From NCBI GenBank assembly GCA_002360925.1, contig DERN01000011.1, positions 1-64,000 on the forward strand: a stretch of DNA of 64,000 bases, given 5' to 3'. The stretch's first letter is position 1; each line of letters begins with the position of its first letter. The notes beneath the pieces were generated by a model. That model worked only from the letters and a program-made list of their open reading frames with translations. It did not search any database and was not told where the DNA came from. This document shows positions 62,701 through 64,000 of the stretch, piece after piece. The translations under genes were made by a program, and so were the position numbers. Source of the stretch: Flavobacteriaceae bacterium UBA3339. GTDB lineage: Bacteria > Bacteroidota > Bacteroidia > Flavobacteriales > Flavobacteriaceae.

Positions 62701-63353
62701 TGATTTCCGTATGGCTCAAATAAAGAAGCAACAAATTTATCATCTACATTATTAGTTAAATTGCTAATTAAAACTCTTAACAACAACAGAATTACGACAA
62801 AAATAAATCCGATATATTGATTGCGCGTTAAAGTAACCAACATGAAAATAATAGCTCCGATAAAGAAAATATTCGGAATTACAAACAAGACATAACTTTG
62901 AAAATATGCCCACAAACGAATTGGTCCTAATAAATCGGGATTTGCAAACGGAAGTACCGAAGCTAATAAAAACCCTAAACCAATTGAAAAAGTAATCAAT
63001 ATTGTGATAAAAAATCCACTTAAGAATTTCCCCGCTAAATATTGAAATTTATTAAACGGATACGCAAACAACAACGTATGCGAATTGTATTTATAATCGC
63101 GATAAACCGTTGCGCCAATAACTGCGGGAATGATAAAATTGACAAATGTTGCAATTTGACTAATGATTCCGTTAATAGCAATTGGAGAATTTACAACTAG
63201 ATTTGATGAAGTTGTTGCTGTAAATGTATCGAAATAGCCCAATACACTCGCCATGATCGAAAACGACAAAGCAAAGAAGATGGCAAAAAACAGATAAAAC
63301 AACCAACTTTTTAGCCAGCGTTTTGTTTCGAATTTAAAAATAGTTCCCAGCAT
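59703..63353 (-). CDS. ABC-2 type permease fused to an M1-family aminopeptidase
   Basis: Membrane protein of 1216 aa. The first ~590 residues hold two sets of about six membrane helices typical of ABC-2 exporters; the first set begins KRWLKSWLFYLFFAIFFALS. The C-terminal ~600 residues are an extracytoplasmic M1 aminopeptidase. The zinc site is H937-E938-M-A-H941 in VVSHEMAHQWWAHQ, with a downstream Glu961 in LLSESMSEY; the spacer is 19 residues where most M1 enzymes have 18. Its ATPase gene is upstream with a one-base overlap. The transported substrate is unknown; the peptidase may process it. The fusion is known in Bacteroidota. Confidence 0.9.
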   Translation of the reverse strand: MLGTIFKFETKRWLKSWLFYLFFAIFFALSFSIMASVLGYFDTFTATTSSNLVVNSPIAINGIISQIATFVNFIIPAVIGATVYRDYKYNSHTLLFAYPFNKFQYLAGKFLSGFFITILITFSIGLGFLLASVLPFANPDLLGPIRLWAYFQSYVLFVIPNIFFIGAIIFMLVTLTRNQYIGFIFVVILLLLRVLISNLTNNVDDKFVASLFEPYGNQALGYVVKYWTIEEQNTLLIPYDKVIIYNRLIWIGVGFLALAATYFAFSFSQAPLSISRKKKGSRIIKNNFGSIVKINLPKVSYDYSFVSYFKTAIRLSKFEFQTIVKNWIFITLMVILLVFIVISGYTLGQGLYGTRTYPVTWQVIELIDGFVTVFLSILVFLFAGILLNNSSTSRMNYLVDASPVPNWTLLLSKFIALIGMVAVVFLVSIFSGVLIQMYYGYFNFELPQYFTEYFGFKLIDYVILILFSLFIQSFFKNYLIGFFVILVVQMIPLALTKLGIEQSVFHFNSGMGYSYSDMDGFGVVRGYFYYKLYWLLFGAILYVLTLLFWRRGILSGAKERLRLFVKRFKASIIIPLALIVLAFVGLGYGLYYQEVKLEPYYTSQEHEMQQVDFEKKYKKFEKYAQPRIVDVKVDMDIFPYERNYKGVVNYVMVNKTEKAIDSLFLNYGKNFREIKFNRDYQLVLTDTVMDFNIYRLNQPLNPGDSLKVEMMVQNQSNTWLQDRSPIIENGTFINNNIFPSFGYSDRVELQDNDVRKKYNLPPRERMPEPNDPEARKNTYISSDADWISFEATVSTAGDQIAIAPGYLQKEWQKDGRNYFHYKMDQKMLNFYAFNSARYQVKREKWNNINLEIYYQKGHEYNLNRMMEALKKSLAYYSENFGPYQHKQARIIEFPRTMGTFAQAFANTMPFSEAIGFIADVDEDDPNGVDYPFSVVSHEMAHQWWAHQVIGAKVKGATLLSESMSEYSSLKVLEKEYGKFQMRKFLKEALDGYLRGRTREWKEENPLMYNENQQYIHYNKGSLVLYAMSDYLGEKQFNDVLKTYVSQVKFQEAPYTNSIEFVNLLKQNTPDSLQYLIKDMFETITLYDNKVESVKVKDLKNGKYQVDITFTVSKYRTTPKGDQIYKDDQGNTLTAKVGKDEIKSYPLHDYVEVGVFGEKTKKGKHEYENELYNKKYLIDKINNKVSIIVDQKPIEVGVDPYNKLIDRNSNDNRKNVN

Positions 63354-64000
63354 TATTTATCTCCTTTTAATGAAACAAAATACACGTCTTCTAAAATCGG
63401 TTTTGCTTTCACAAACGTTTCATCTGGTTGTTCGTCGCTATGAACACGGATATTCAACGTATTATCCTGATTAAAATTCGAAGAAATAATATTGTATTTG
63501 CTGTTAAACGAATCAAACTCATCGCGATTAATAATGCGCATCCAGATTTTTCCGTCTAATAATTCTTCTCCGCTGTTTGGTGTTCCTTCAAACAAGATTT
63601 TCCCTCCGTTTAAAATCGCCAATTCGTGACATAATTCACGAACATCGTCTACAATATGCGTTGAAAAAATTACGGTATGATTCGTTCCAATTTCGCGTAA
63701 AACATTTAAGAAACGATGACGTTCTGCCGGATCCAAACCTGCAGTTGGCTCATCTACGATAATTAATTGCGGATTATTTAATAAAAGCTGCGCAATTCCA
63801 AAACGCTGTTTCATTCCGCCCGAATATCCACTTACGCTTTTGTTGCGCACATCGTAAAGATTCGTCAGTTCCAACACTTCTTTAATAATGGTTTTACGCT
63901 CGGTTTTATTGGTAATTCCTTTTAATTGAGCAAAATAATCTAATAAAGTTTCGGCAGACATATTGGGATAAACACCAAATTCTTGTGGTAAATACCCTAA
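63353..64000 (-). CDS. ABC transporter ATP-binding protein (partial, 5' end beyond the window)
   Basis: Cytosolic ATPase partner of the permease-peptidase protein. The frame continues through the right edge of the window (LGYLPQEFGVYPNM precedes the first internal Met at 63961), so the true start and the Walker A motif lie outside. Visible motifs are the Q-loop (YLPQEFGVYP), signature SGYSGGMKQRFGIAQ, Walker B LIIVDEPTAGLDP and switch His in IFSTHIVDD. The stop overlaps the permease start by one base. Confidence 0.92.
   Translation of the reverse strand, partial: LGYLPQEFGVYPNMSAETLLDYFAQLKGITNKTERKTIIKEVLELTNLYDVRNKSVSGYSGGMKQRFGIAQLLLNNPQLIIVDEPTAGLDPAERHRFLNVLREIGTNHTVIFSTHIVDDVRELCHELAILNGGKILFEGTPNSGEELLDGKIWMRIINRDEFDSFNSKYNIISSNFNQDNTLNIRVHSDEQPDETFVKAKPILEDVYFVSLKGDK

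Overview
The window is a 64 kb stretch of AT-rich chromosome from a member of the Flavobacteriaceae (Bacteroidota), close to Flavobacterium. The evidence is the gliding-motility lipoprotein gene gldI, bacillithiol synthesis (bshA), an HmuY-type lipoprotein with a flavobacterial surface-export signal, promoters of the Bacteroidota type (TTG, about 19 nt, TAnnTTTG), few Shine-Dalgarno sequences, and small intergenic repeats of flavobacterial type. Most of the window is ordinary housekeeping sequence.

Layout. 1-13.6 kb: a tRNA 3' end, rpsT, typA, an ABC-F ATPase, a peptide-binding lipoprotein, mtaB, a small acetyltransferase, an alpha/beta hydrolase, a lytic transglycosylase, a YebC-family gene, and a CcoI-like copper P-type ATPase divergent from an Fnr-like regulator, with an FNR-box-like palindrome between them. 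13.6-19 kb: an nrnA-like DHH phosphoesterase, gldI, two cyclophilin-FKBP fusion proteins and an M28 peptidase. 19-29 kb (minus strand): bshA, a NagZ/beta-lactamase-fold fusion, a conserved unknown, two Fe-S proteins, an MCE/MlaD protein and two tandem amidases. 29-36 kb: lptD-like, ridA, a small membrane protein, fumC, a JmjC-like cupin and a lysozyme-fold protein.

35.8-46.8 kb is a haem-uptake locus: hmuY and the TonB-dependent receptor on the minus strand, divergent from an ABC importer (binding protein, permease, ATPase) and a HemS-like haem-handling protein. Two identical 25-bp direct repeats sit in the divergent promoter region. The receptor gene is broken by a 3,544-bp IS1595-type element (37621-41164) with imperfect terminal inverted repeats and an exact 8-bp target duplication. 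Removing the element and one duplication restores one 717-codon reading frame. The element carries a transposase, an XRE regulator, several small unknown proteins (two apparently exported) and a roughly 350-nt transcription unit with its own promoter, many hairpins and a terminator. That unit looks like a structured non-coding RNA and is the most novel item in the window.

46.9-64 kb: mltG, an acetyltransferase and dapF; a DegP-like protease; long-form GAPDH; a thioredoxin-like protein; a glutamate-synthase-domain protein; a third cyclophilin-FKBP protein; trmD; a TraB/GumN protein; rplS; and an ABC exporter whose permease is fused to an M1 aminopeptidase, with its ATPase running off the right end of the window.
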